DNA of 64,000 nt from Sphingobacterium sp. SRCM116780 (GTDB lineage Bacteria > Bacteroidota > Bacteroidia > Sphingobacteriales > Sphingobacteriaceae). Position numbers and translations under genes: made by a program. Below the pieces are notes generated by a model. That model was not told where the DNA came from and did no database searches. It worked only from the letters and a program-made list of their open reading frames with translations. The stretch is from contig NZ_CP090446.1 of the NCBI RefSeq assembly GCF_021442025.1, positions 744,001 through 808,000 on the forward strand, given 5' to 3'. This document shows positions 42,938 to 53,100 of the stretch, piece by piece. Position 1 is the stretch's first letter; every line of letters begins with the position of its first letter.

Positions 42938-44344
42938 ATGGCTACTATCGCAGAAAAAGAAAAGGGAAGTTGGAATGAATTGCTTTCTGGTAAGAATGGT
43001 TTAAGGGCTATTGCACTGGCTGCAGGAGTGATACTCCATGCAACAGATGTTTATCTGGCGACCACCATTATGCCATCCGTGATCGAAGAAATCGGAGGAC
43101 TTTCGTTTTATTCATGGGCAACTACGATCTATGTTGTTGCCGCAATCATCGGTTCAGTAATTTCATCCAGTAACCTGATCAAGCAGGGGCCTAAGAAAGC
43201 ATATACCCTGGCTGCATTGATTTTCGCTATCGGTGCAGTAATCTGTACCCTTGCACCTGCCATGTATATCTTACTGATCGGACGGTTTATCCAGGGAATA
43301 GGAGGAGGATTATTGTTTGCATTATCCTATGCGATGATCGGTATTTTATTCCAAGAAAAGCTTTGGCCAAGAGCGATGGCACTTGTTTCGGCGATGTGGG
43401 GTGTTTCCACTTTTTTCGGACCATTAATTGGAGGATCCTTCGCTCAATATAGTCATTGGCGTATGGCTTTCTTGACGCTTGCCGTATGTGCTCTTTTGTT
43501 AATTATACTCATTCAAGTCGTACTTCCTAAAAGCATAAAAGAAACGAAAGCACTACCGGTTATTCCTTGGAGTAAATTGATCTTAATTACTGCAGCGACA
43601 TTGGCTGTTTCAATGGGTGCTGCTAGTACGCATGTCATTATTAAGCTATCAGGAATTTTAATAGCTGTTGTATTGTTCGTCATCATGGTCATTACAGATA
43701 AAAAAAGTACGAATAGTTTATTACCACGTGGTAGCTATAACATGACTTCATCTTTGGGTGCAACTTATATGATTATGGCTTTGCTTACGATCAGTACTGC
43801 AGTAGAAATTTATATTCCTTATTTTATGCGGGAGATCCATAAATTTGGACCTCTGAAGGCGGGTTATTTAACCGTTCTCATTGGTTTAGGCTGGTCGCTA
43901 TCTTCGGTTTTCTTTTCAGGCGCTAAACAAAATAAAGTCATCCGTTTAATATCCATAGGAATCATGATTGTTTTTGTCGGACTGTGTGGCTTGTCTTTTA
44001 TCATACCTTCATTTCATAGCACAAATGGGATAGGATTCGTAGCGATGTGTATTTTTCTTCTATCTATTGGTGTTGGCGTTGGAATGGGGTGGCCTCATTT
44101 GTTAACGAAAGTATTATCTTCTGCGCCAAAAGGGGAAGAAGAAAAAGCATCTGCCTCCATTACGACCGTTCAACTCTTTTCAACAGCGTTTGGAACAGCT
44201 CTTTGTGGTTTAGTGGCTAATGCTACAGGTATTTTAACTCCCGGTGGTGTATCCGGTAGTCAACAAGCTGCGCTGTGGCTATTTGGGTTATTCTCGATAG
44301 CTCCTCTCATGGCGATTATCATCTTTAGGAAGATAAATAAGTAA
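42938..44344 (+). CDS. MFS transporter, DHA2-like drug/metabolite exporter
   Basis: Inner-membrane permease of 468 residues with about 12-14 hydrophobic segments. The first loop motif is GPKKAYTLAALIFAIGA-like, and FIQGIGGGLLFALSYAMIG and GVSTFFGPLIGGSFAQYSHWRMAF (motif C region) mark the 14-helix drug-exporter group. Follows the AraC gene, so export of a toxic compound is plausible. Followed by a terminator. Confidence 0.88.
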   Translation: MATIAEKEKGSWNELLSGKNGLRAIALAAGVILHATDVYLATTIMPSVIEEIGGLSFYSWATTIYVVAAIIGSVISSSNLIKQGPKKAYTLAALIFAIGAVICTLAPAMYILLIGRFIQGIGGGLLFALSYAMIGILFQEKLWPRAMALVSAMWGVSTFFGPLIGGSFAQYSHWRMAFLTLAVCALLLIILIQVVLPKSIKETKALPVIPWSKLILITAATLAVSMGAASTHVIIKLSGILIAVVLFVIMVITDKKSTNSLLPRGSYNMTSSLGATYMIMALLTISTAVEIYIPYFMREIHKFGPLKAGYLTVLIGLGWSLSSVFFSGAKQNKVIRLISIGIMIVFVGLCGLSFIIPSFHSTNGIGFVAMCIFLLSIGVGVGMGWPHLLTKVLSSAPKGEEEKASASITTVQLFSTAFGTALCGLVANATGILTPGGVSGSQQAALWLFGLFSIAPLMAIIIFRKINK

Positions 44345-44420
44345 CGTGTTGTTCTTTCGTTAAGGAATAATATAATAATTTCCTTTTGATCAAACGTCGT
44401 TTGCAAAAGTCTATAAACAA

Positions 44421-44446
44421 CAAAGCCCGATGTTATTCGGGCTTTA
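44421..44446. terminator. Terminator between MFS and GNAT genes
   Basis: AAAGCCCGA TGTTAT TCGGGCTTT hairpin between the convergent genes; flanking A and T tracts. Confidence 0.85.
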
Positions 44447-44449
44447 TTA

Positions 44450-44890
44450 TTACTCTGCTAATTTCATTCTTAACAGTGGATAGTTCCTACCTTGGTCATC
44501 CTTGTCAGTTCTCTCAAATGTTTGAAATCCAAACTTTTGATAGAATTTTATAGCTTTTGTATTTTGTTCATTGACATCAAGTGTGTTCGCCTTTAATTCT
44601 TTTACTGCAAAATTTAATAATTTCAATCCGAGTCCATGTCCAAAATAATTTGGATCTAAAAAAAGCATCTCAATTTTTTGGTTCATAACTCCAATAAAAC
44701 CCAGTACCAATTTTTCGTTTGTTAAGCAAAATACTTGAAAGTCATTAAAATCTATACTCTTTACAAGTTCTTTAATTTCTTCAAAGTCGGATGGAGTCAA
44801 AAAGTTGTGTGTGGCAAGAACCGAGTTTTCCCAAACGGTCAAAATCTGCTCTCTATAATTATCATGGTATTCATTTATTGTCGTATTCAT
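44450..44890 (-). CDS. GNAT-family N-acetyltransferase
   Basis: A 146-residue acetyl-CoA-dependent transferase. The acyl-CoA loop is in DPNYFGHGLGLKLLNFAVKEL (about 85-105) and the last part is EQNTKAIKFYQKFGFQTFERTDKDDQGRNYPLLRM, typical of GNAT. Substrate unknown. Codon use is A+T-rich. Lone minus-strand gene after the MFS terminator. Confidence 0.87.
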   Translation of the reverse strand: MNTTINEYHDNYREQILTVWENSVLATHNFLTPSDFEEIKELVKSIDFNDFQVFCLTNEKLVLGFIGVMNQKIEMLFLDPNYFGHGLGLKLLNFAVKELKANTLDVNEQNTKAIKFYQKFGFQTFERTDKDDQGRNYPLLRMKLAE

Positions 44891-45105
44891 CTTTGTCTTC
44901 TTAAAATTATATCAATGTGTATTGAACTTATTGTGTTGTCATAGTTTGACCACTCACATTGCAAGCTTGGTAACCGTGGAGAAGTAAGCTGAAACTTTGA
45001 AAGTTGTATCAACTTTAGCATAGGCTAATTCATGCTTCTAAATTAGGAAAAAAGAAAACATAAGTGGCTTATGCAACAAAAGAATTACTATTGATTTTTC
45101 TTATA

Positions 45106-45858
45106 TTATTTAGTATTCGATAACCCTCCATCAACTAAAATCTCAACTCCATGTATGTATGAAGCATCTTCAGATGCAAGAAATACAACTGTTTTAGCAA
45201 TTTCAGAAGCTTCACCAAAACGTTTAAATGGAAGGGTGGGGGTAATGCTTGCTATTGCCCCTTCGATTTGATCAGGTGAAAGACCTGTATTATTAAAAAT
45301 ATTGGTTTTGATATAACCTGGGCTTATTCCGTTTACACGGATTTGTTTTGCTGTACACTCAACAGAAAATGTCTTTATGAATGATCGAACGGCAGCTTTT
45401 GCTGCAGAATAAATTGAAAAATTTTCTATTCCAAATGCTGTTACGAAAGAGGTGTTTAAAATAATAGAACTTCCTACATTCATTATTGGTAACATTTGTT
45501 GAACGGTAAAGAATGTTCCTTTGACCAACATATTAAATAGTTCATCAAAGTGAACTTCGTCAACCATTTCAATGGGTGCAAACTTACCATAACCGGCATT
45601 TATAAATAAAACATCCAATTTATTTGCGTGCTTTTGAACTTGCTTTTGTAAATCGAAAATATCAGATAATTTTCCTGCATTTGATACAAGACCAATGGCA
45701 TTTGAACCTAAACTGTTTATCGCCTTATCTACTGTTTCTTTGCTACGTCCAGTAATGATTACAGTTGCCCCTTCGTAAATAAATTCTTGAGCTGTGGCAA
45801 AACCCATTCCGCTTGTTCCACCAGTGATTAAGACCACTTTGTTTTTAAATTTTTGCAT
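45106..45858 (-). CDS. Short-chain dehydrogenase/reductase
   Basis: A 250-residue classical SDR with NAD(P)-binding TGGTSGMG (about 12-19), the NAGYG motif (about 88-92), Ser in the NTSFVTA strand and catalytic YSAAK (about 148-152). The carboxy end (YIHGVEILVDGGLSN) is also normal. The arginine after the first strand (GRSKETV) favours NADPH. Substrate unknown. The following 587-bp gap contains an R1 copy. Confidence 0.92.
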   Translation of the reverse strand: MQKFKNKVVLITGGTSGMGFATAQEFIYEGATVIITGRSKETVDKAINSLGSNAIGLVSNAGKLSDIFDLQKQVQKHANKLDVLFINAGYGKFAPIEMVDEVHFDELFNMLVKGTFFTVQQMLPIMNVGSSIILNTSFVTAFGIENFSIYSAAKAAVRSFIKTFSVECTAKQIRVNGISPGYIKTNIFNNTGLSPDQIEGAIASITPTLPFKRFGEASEIAKTVVFLASEDASYIHGVEILVDGGLSNTK

Positions 45859-46072
45859 TTCTATTTAATTTAAATTTCTATACAAAGATTCATATAGTTA
45901 AGTCGCCATAAAATCCGAAACTTGCTGAATACATTCAAAATGTGCTTTAATTCCTTCAACAATGTTGCAATGGAATAATTTGAAGGGCAGAAAGCATCTT
46001 CAAAATAGCACTGACTATTCGCTCTTCAAAGAACTTGTATGTGAGGACTACGCCTAACCAAAATACCACTGG

Positions 46073-46199
46073 CTGGTTTAAGTGTTTGCTCCTTCAGCGG
46101 TCAATAAATCCAATAGAATATATCTGTAGTGTTCTATTTCGGTCTGGAAACCGTAGTTTTCAAAAAAGGATTTATTGACCCTTCGGAACAATAAACCAG
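46073..46199. repeat. R1 repeat, short type
   Basis: 127 bp from CTGGTTTAAGTGTTTGC to GGAACAATAAACCAG; inner left arm GGTCAATAAATCC, centre GGTCTGGAAACC, then TTTTCAAAAAAGG and right hairpin GGATTTATTG...CAATAAACC. The rest of 45859-46445 contains no gene I can support. Confidence 0.85.
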
Positions 46200-46445
46200 G
46201 GTGGGAAAAAATATACTGGAGAAATGATGAACAAATGAGCTTATCTATTCGTTAGACATAGGAACAATTTTACTAAACGAACCTCTATGGATGTTGTTCC
46301 GGAAAACAAAGTATTTACTTCCCTTTGTGATATAAACTAGGGAAACTGAATCCCTTTATCGTACCTACTTTCAAGAATGAACATTAGAATTTACAATGGA
46401 TACATAAACGTCAGATACAATACTTCAGGATTAAATAAATAGCTA

Positions 46446-46838
46446 ATGAATACGACTATTTACTACGAAAGTAAGACAAATAATGTTCGGCGGTTTATCG
46501 ACAAGATAAGAGCCAAACGACCCCATTGGCAATTTAGCAATATTGTAGATGTTCAACATTCTATCCATGAATATGGACATTTGGTAACCTATACAGCATC
46601 AATGGGTGAATGTCCAAAACTATCACTTCATTTTGCATCACTTAACAGTAAATATTTATTGTCCGTTTCGGTCTCCGGCAATAGAAATTTCGGTCATGAT
46701 TTTGCCTTATCAGCAGACATCATAACACAAGAGTTTGCTATACCGACATTATTGAAATTTGAACTGTCTGGCTTTAAAGAAGATGTTTCACACTTTATTG
46801 CTGGTATAGAAAAATTAGAAAATACCTTCAAAAAATAA
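46446..46838 (+). CDS. NrdI-like flavoprotein (orphan)
   Basis: NrdI is a small flavodoxin-like partner of class Ib ribonucleotide reductase, supplying oxidant to assemble the Mn2-tyrosyl radical of NrdF. The 130 residues match the family at the start (IYYESKTNNVRRFIDKI: FMN phosphate loop), in the middle (VSGNRNFGHDFALSADII) and at the end (PTLLKFELSGFKEDV). The region that is usually a glycine-rich loop reads TASMGECPKLS. No nrdE or nrdF lies near. Assignment is by motif recall. Confidence 0.75.
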   Translation: MNTTIYYESKTNNVRRFIDKIRAKRPHWQFSNIVDVQHSIHEYGHLVTYTASMGECPKLSLHFASLNSKYLLSVSVSGNRNFGHDFALSADIITQEFAIPTLLKFELSGFKEDVSHFIAGIEKLENTFKK

Positions 46839-46858
46839 ACGAGCTATGGACACACAGT

Positions 46859-46987
46859 TTGGTTCAAGTGTTCACTCTTTCAGCGGTCAATAAATCCAAA
46901 ATGTAATATAGATTTAGCGATGTATTTCGGTCTAGAGACTGGAGTTTTTAAAAGAGGATTTATTGACCCTTTGGAACAATAAACCAG
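46859..46987. repeat. R1 repeat, short type
   Basis: 129 bp starting TTGGTTCAAGTGTTCAC and ending GGAACAATAAACCAG; centre GGTCTAGAGACT; right hairpin GGATTTATTGACCCTTTGG. Diverged mainly at the left end. It fills most of the gap between nrdI-like and VOC genes. Confidence 0.85.
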
Positions 46988-47085
46988 AGGGGAGGTGACC
47001 GTAAATTCAATCTTTACGAACAAATGGTTGACTTCGCCTAAAGACATTGTTCTCGGCGCCATATAAGGGATCGCTTCTTCTTCAG

Positions 47086-47526
47086 TTAAACTCGCTCGTT
47101 ATCATTTGGGTCAAATTCCACAATCCATTCAATACCATATTTGTCTCTAAACATTCCAGCATATGTACCCCAAGGACTGTCGTCAATAGGTCCTTCAATA
47201 TTTCCACCTGCTGACAGTCCGTTAAAAAGTCTGTCTGCTTCTTCACGACTTTCTGCACTGATTGATATTTTAGACCTGTTTTCGTTTTCGTTTACCCGTC
47301 CCATAAATTCAGGAACATCATTAGCGATTAACACATTGTGTTTTCCTATAGGCAAAACAATGGTCATTATTTTATTTGCATCTTTTTCTGCTACCTGAAA
47401 TTCAGGGCTTGAAAGGTCTTTGAAACGAATAATCTTTGTGAACTCTCCGCCAAAAACTGATTTGTAAAAAGTGAATGCTTCTTCAGCATTTCCATTGAAG
47501 TTGATCCAGGGATTGATTGTTCTCAT
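47086..47526 (-). CDS. VOC-superfamily protein, PhnB-like
   Basis: A 146-residue glyoxalase-fold protein of the PhnB/YdgB type (MRTINPWINFNGNAEEAFTFYKSVFGG at the start, IDDSPWGTYAGMFRDKYGIEWIVEF at the end). Such proteins lack a clear known reaction; family names referring to methyltransferases are misleading. Lies between two R1 copies. Confidence 0.88.
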   Translation of the reverse strand: MRTINPWINFNGNAEEAFTFYKSVFGGEFTKIIRFKDLSSPEFQVAEKDANKIMTIVLPIGKHNVLIANDVPEFMGRVNENENRSKISISAESREEADRLFNGLSAGGNIEGPIDDSPWGTYAGMFRDKYGIEWIVEFDPNDNERV

Positions 47527-47573
47527 AACTTTATTTTTTAATTTTTCTGTTTACGCTATTCTGTATTTCCAGT

Positions 47574-47632
47574 CTGGTTTAAGTGTTCGTTCTTTCAGCA
47601 GTCAATAAATCCAAGACGTAAATATACATTTA
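47574..47632. repeat. R1 half-copy (left arm only)
   Basis: CTGGTTTAAGTGTTCGTTCTTTCAGCAGTCAATAAATCC and the start of the centre, matching other copies until 47632. It stops one base before the TAG (plus-strand 47633-47635) of the secreted-protein gene; the right half is missing. Confidence 0.8.
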
Positions 47633-48538
47633 CTATTTTTCTTCTTTTTTAAAAGTTGAAACTTGAGAAGCTATTCCAGTATTATCTTCATCTGGAAAAT
47701 TGAATTTAAAAATCAAGATCGAGCCATCCAGTCTCACTATTTCACTAGCTGATTTTTCACCATCATTATAGACCAAATTAATCTTATTACCAGATATAAA
47801 ATATTTAAAGTCATATTCTTCACCATTTCCAATATCTCTTCCGCTTCCATCAGCTCTAAATACAAAAGATTGAAATAATTCACCTCTTTGAACTTCCTTA
47901 CCATCTTTATATACATATACATCTTCAGTAATAGTCCATGTTCCAACAATAAGTTTAGAATGGTTGTCTTCTCCTGTGGTTGAAATAGCAGTTTTTTCAG
48001 ACGGGTCAACAGTAGCGGTACCTTCGGTTTTACTATTTGTTTCATTCCCTTTAGAAGGAATTAGTTCATAGGTAAAGTATTTACTAGGCTCAGGGACCTG
48101 TTCTCCTTGCTTTACCTCTACGTAACCCGTAGCTACCATATTATCATTCGGTAGAAGATGAACAAATCTATTGACCCAGTATTGGGTTTGATGTTTCGTC
48201 AGGTGAGCAATATCTAGATTAAACAGCTTATTAATAACCTCTCCACCTGGAGGTCCATCATTGCTATAGATCTTATTACAGGCCTGACCTTCAAAACTTA
48301 AAATTGCTGTAACCATGGCAGCTTTATCACTGTTATTGTTTATGACAGTTCCTTCTACCTGATAAATATCAAAAGTAGTTTTACAGTATTCATCATACCG
48401 GCTACCTATTTTATCCAATTTTTTGTATTGTAATACAAGTCCGTTTTCGTTGGCAAGTATTGATGTTGACTGACCAAAGCATATTGACGAGCTTAGTGCT
48501 GTATATGCTATAAATAAAAAGCTAAGTAGATTTTGCAT
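47633..48538 (-). CDS. Secreted protein with lipocalin-like C-terminal domain, paralogue 1
   Basis: A 301-residue exported protein, signal peptide to about 23 (SICFGQ). Residues of about 24-158 form a domain unknown to me with three Cys (DEYCKTT, GQACNKI); about 165-190 is a Ser/Thr/Glu linker; 190-301 resembles a lipocalin-like family (LIVGTWTITEDVYVYKDGKE). The N-terminal 158 residues differ from the neighbour at 48630 by only about a dozen residues, whereas the C-terminal domains are highly divergent. The stop abuts an R1 half-copy. Function unknown. Confidence 0.7.
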   Translation of the reverse strand: MQNLLSFLFIAYTALSSSICFGQSTSILANENGLVLQYKKLDKIGSRYDEYCKTTFDIYQVEGTVINNNSDKAAMVTAILSFEGQACNKIYSNDGPPGGEVINKLFNLDIAHLTKHQTQYWVNRFVHLLPNDNMVATGYVEVKQGEQVPEPSKYFTYELIPSKGNETNSKTEGTATVDPSEKTAISTTGEDNHSKLIVGTWTITEDVYVYKDGKEVQRGELFQSFVFRADGSGRDIGNGEEYDFKYFISGNKINLVYNDGEKSASEIVRLDGSILIFKFNFPDEDNTGIASQVSTFKKEEK

Positions 48539-48629
48539 TTTGATGAAGATTAAATGGTTAATAATGTTTTTCTTATCCTAATTAGTTTAGAAATTTTTCC
48601 GATTTATGTCATTTAGTGGACTACTTGAA

Positions 48630-49508
48630 TTACTTTTTGGTATAGGTAAATTTCATAAAGCCCATTACTGATTCCGAAGCGCCCTGCAAAACCATTCTTT
48701 TATTGTCCAACTGTAATATTTCACGAATTATTTTAAGGCCATCTTCATATATGAAATGAATTTCGTTTTCCGATATTTCCCATCTAATGTTGTATTTTTT
48801 ATCGTATGCAATTTGAATAGCGGTACCATCAGATTTAATCACATATTTTCCAGAGTTATCAGTTTCTACGACTTCTTTTCCGTTCTCATCTTCATATGTC
48901 AAACTATTAAAATACCACTCCCCTAAAATGAGTGAATTGTATTTTGAGGTATTATTATCTGGCTTTACAGGTTGGTTTGCAGAGGTTTTTCCTTCAACAT
49001 TGACAGTTGAGCTGGTATTTTGCGATGGAATCAGTTCATAGGTAAAGTATTTATCAGGATCAGGGACCTGCTCTCCTTGCTTTACTTCCACATAGCCTCT
49101 AGCTATCATACTATCGTTTGGTAGAAGATGAACATATCTATTGACCCAGTATTGGGTTTGATGTTTCGTCAGGTGAGCAATATCGAGATTAAACATCTTA
49201 TTAATAACCTCTCCACCTGCGGGTGCATCATTGCTATAGATCTTATTACAGGCCTGACCTTCAAAACTTAAAATTGCTGTAACCATGGCAGCTTTATCAC
49301 TGTTGTTGTTTATAACAGTTCCTTCTACCTGATAAATATCAAAAGTAGTTTTACAGTATTCATCATACCGGCTACCTATTTTATCCAATTTTTTGTATTG
49401 TAATACAAGTCCGTTTTCGTTGGCAAGTATTGATGTTGACTGACCAAAACATATTGACGAGCTCAGTGTTGTATATGCTATAAATAAAAAGCTAAGTAGA
49501 TTTTGCAT
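48630..49508 (-). CDS. Secreted protein with lipocalin-like C-terminal domain, paralogue 2
   Basis: A 292-residue exported protein, tandem paralogue of the gene at 47633, with a 91-bp gap. The signal peptide and N-terminal domain are nearly the same; the linker (NTSSTVNVEGKTSANQPVKP) and the lipocalin-like domain (LILGEWYFNSLTYEDENGKE) are different. The DNA of the N-terminal halves is almost identical too. Likely created by a recent duplication with exchange of the distal part. Function unknown. Confidence 0.7.
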   Translation of the reverse strand: MQNLLSFLFIAYTTLSSSICFGQSTSILANENGLVLQYKKLDKIGSRYDEYCKTTFDIYQVEGTVINNNSDKAAMVTAILSFEGQACNKIYSNDAPAGGEVINKMFNLDIAHLTKHQTQYWVNRYVHLLPNDSMIARGYVEVKQGEQVPDPDKYFTYELIPSQNTSSTVNVEGKTSANQPVKPDNNTSKYNSLILGEWYFNSLTYEDENGKEVVETDNSGKYVIKSDGTAIQIAYDKKYNIRWEISENEIHFIYEDGLKIIREILQLDNKRMVLQGASESVMGFMKFTYTKK

Positions 49509-49582
49509 TTTGATGAAGTTTAAGATTCATAACTTTAATACTACTCCATGATTCAAATAGTCTAAGATATTTGTTGAATGCT

Positions 49583-49762
49583 TTATGATAAACAGGACTT
49601 CCAACCCCCTGATAAAATCCACCAATGTAAAAAATCCATTTTAATTGAAAAAGATTGCTGTTCTATGGAAGTAACTCGATGATTTTGGGCAGAAGAAGTA
49701 AAACTAAACAGAAAACTGAGGAATACACACCATAGTAATGGGTGCAAAATAGGTCTTTTCAT
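49583..49762 (-). pseudogene. Probable decayed exported protein gene (59-residue frame)
   Basis: An ATG at 49762 opens a frame of 59 residues with a normal Bacteroidota signal peptide (LLWCVFLSFLFSFTSSAQ) then about 33 residues and a stop at 49583. In the +1 shifted frame, the sequence continues past that stop as FYIGGFYQGVGSPVYHKAF and runs to the start of the gene at 49508, which suggests a frameshifted outer-membrane or secreted protein. It could also be a real small secreted peptide. Confidence 0.4.
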
Positions 49763-49873
49763 AGCGTAGTTTTTGTACTACTAAATTTAAGGAAAATTTA
49801 GGACATAATTTAAAAAATAATCATGTTTCAGATCTTATTTTTAATTCGTCAGAAAGGTAAGGGGCATTATGTT

Positions 49874-49998
49874 CATGATCCCTGATGGGGGGCTTCATCA
49901 AGCAATAAAGCCATTAGCTACGCTCATTTCTTTTATTGTTTATACGATTTTGTTTAAGCAAGCTTACAAAACCGTATAAACAATAAAACCCAACTTTG
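49874..49998. repeat. R2 repeat, copy 1
   Basis: 125 bp from CATGATCCCTGATGGGGGG to CAATAAAACCCAACTTTG. It contains GCTTCATCAA, GCTACGCTCATT, and an 18-bp inverted repeat TTGTTTATACGATTTTGT / ACAAAACCGTATAAACAA about a 12-bp centre TTAAGCAAGCTT. Directly repeated at 53568-53695 on the other side of the KAP gene. The rest of 49763-50120 is AT-rich without visible genes. Confidence 0.85.
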
Positions 49999-50120
49999 CA
50001 AAGCACTCTATTATAAGAAAAATCATAAAGAAAGCCCATTTTCACTAGTTGTGATTCAGACCCATTTTATTAAATCTATACCAGATTAATTTTTTGATAA
50101 TATTATTGGTGGGGAATAAA

Positions 50121-53100
50121 TTATTCATTACCATCTTTGTCCTTAGGCTTTCTCATTCCAATAATTTTCGCTAAATCTTCAATCTTCGGTTTTGAGGATC
50201 TTAACTCATTAATTATATTTCTGAAATCTTCTTTTTTTGAATTTGGAGAATTCTGATAAAATTTCTTTACGAAATCAGATTCCTTAATTAAAATATTTAC
50301 GAATTCATCATAATTTAAAAAGTTGTTTTTAATAATTGTTCTAAAAACATCAGTATTAACATCCAAAAGTCCGTATTTAATAAAAAGAGTTAATAAATAT
50401 TGTGCGGTAGTTAAATCTATTTCTGGATTATTATTTAAAAATTTATCTCTTAGATCTTTAAGTGTATTAACAACAGACAAATAAGAATTATTTGATTCAT
50501 ATTTTCCTAAAATCTTGTACCATTTTTCATTTATTTTTTCCTGTTCAATTTTTAATAGAAAACATTCTTTGAACACGTCCAAGGATTGTTGGGTTAATAA
50601 ATCAGAATCCACATTATCAAAGTATTTAAAATAAATATCATCTCCTTTATCAAATATCATTTTTAATCCATCCTGATTTAAATTTTGAAATTGAATATTG
50701 AATTGCTTTATAAAATCATTAGAGATCTGAAACTCTCTAAAATTAAAACAATCCTGTATAAAGCTGTCATCTAATTCATTTAATACAATTAACGAAAAGT
50801 CAATATGATTGTTATTTATCTCTTTTAACAGTTTGCTACCTTCTATATCTAAGGACTCTTTCAGTTTTGAATATTGATCAGTTATTATTGCAGGAACGTT
50901 TTTAATTTCTCTATTTATTGAACTTGAAAAGATATAAAGTAAAGAATTTTTAAATAAATTAAAATCTTTAAAATATTCGCTATTTAACAAAAGATCACCA
51001 TATGAAGTATAATTAAGCAATGTTTCTCCTACATTCTTTGCCATTTCAACATCTTCCCTTTCAAGTATGGCTTCAAAACTAGGTTTATAAGTTCGATGAA
51101 AATTTGTACCCTCAGCTATTCTCATTGCTATGAGATCATTTATTATTGGTAAAGAAGAAGAGGGATTATTTATATAAAGCGTATGTATCTGATTTTCGTC
51201 GAGTAGATCTGCCAGTCTTGCATTTTGGCCTTTATCTAATTCTTTAAGTTTGATAAGGACATCATTTGCTTTTTCGATATTATTTTGATCAACAAAGGCT
51301 GTAAATTTTGTTTGTAACAATTCTTTATATTTAGGTAGCTTAAAATTGTCACATATTACTTCTGAATGTTTAAGTTCTAATAACACATCAATAATTTGTT
51401 CAGATAAATATTGATCAACAGAAGTGCCAAATGCAGATAATTTATAATCTTTAAATTCACTGCCTTTTTGGTTAATTAATTCAACAAGATTTGCGGCATT
51501 GATATCTTTAGATTTTAATAGAAGATAAATTCTGTTATGTCCTAACCTTGTAACCATTAAATCTAATAGAGCAACATATTCCAATACATTTGAATCTGTC
51601 AATAATTGATTATAGTTTTGCAAAAGATTATTTAAATATTCCTCGTCACTATAATTTTCTATCAGTACTAATTGCCAATCTTCAATTATTAACTTTTCAA
51701 TTATAGTTTTACTGTGTAAGGCTTGATAATAGAATTTTTTCCATGCTTGTCTTACAAGTAATTTTGAAATCTTGGATTCGTCATCAATTTTTGACAATGC
51801 TTTAATAGGATTATCCAGAACTTGAATATCTGATAATGCTGAAATAAAAATAGAATCTGCAAAATCAGAATTGCAGATTGAATTCAATTTCTCAATATCA
51901 TTTTTATTTAATGAATCTATAAGTTCTTGAGTATAAATTAACTCTAAAGCTTCATCTACATCAATATGGTATGTAATGGCTGTAATTTGTTTCGCAAAAT
52001 CAGGATCATTATGGTATATAGATTTCAAACCATCAAGATAATCTAATATCGTAATAGCCTTTAATGGATCTTCCAATATTTCATCTTTTTTTAGCACGAA
52101 CACTGCTACATATCTTTCTTTAAAGGCTTTATCTAAAAGCTTTATTGTTAGAACTTCATTAATGAATGCAATAATCTCTCTTGGTGTATTCTTTTTACTT
52201 AAAAACTCATATACTTGGATTACCAGTTGTAATTCATCCTTATCAAAACTTGAAAAAGCTTTTTTCCATTGATTTTCAAAAAATTGCTTCCAGTCTGACA
52301 TGATAGGAAGTGTAACTCTAAATACGATATCAAATGTTTTATTTACATAATCATCGCCAAATGTTTTATTTTTATCTGATCCATTTAATTCACTAAATGC
52401 ATTTTGAACATGTTCCCTATCGAAAGGTAAAATGACTTTAATATTTTTATATTCTTTTTCAGCAAAGAATATGTGAATTGAGGACCATATATTTAAAATA
52501 TGCTTTTTTGGCAATCTGTCGAAATTGTCAAAAACTATTACAATTTTTTTATTTAGATCATTATCAATTTCTTCCATCCATTTTTGAAAATCTCGAACAG
52601 AGGGTTGGTTTTCTGAAATTGTTTCAATTTTAGTTTCTTCTTTTTGTTTATTTGTATAAACTTGAAAAGTTTCTTCTGCAGAGATTCGAAACGATGACGA
52701 AAATCCTTTACCATTACATAACCAGTTTTTGAAATAGTTATATAAATAAATACCAATTACAATAAGTATTGGTGCCATAACCAAAAGGACTTTTCCCAAT
52801 ATGGATGTAATCTCGAAATAGGACGATACATCGTCTTTGAAAACATTTACAGAAGGTATATATATAATTGATAATAAACTAAAAATAAATCCTACACTTA
52901 GATATGGTTGATTTATCGTAATGGTCTCTTTAGAATTTGCCAAAAGGACCTTAAGTTTTGATTCCCAATTATTTCCATTTTGCTTTAAAAGTCCCTCTTC
53001 AATTTTTATAAATTCTGTCAATTCAACAAGGATTGCTTTCCTTTGCTCATCTTCTTGATGTCCCCAAACGTCATATATGAAAAATGAATGAGTATTCTTA

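Noticed and set aside
46880..47062. 60-residue minus-strand frame
   Set aside because: Most of it lies within R1 copy 46859-46987; no signals.
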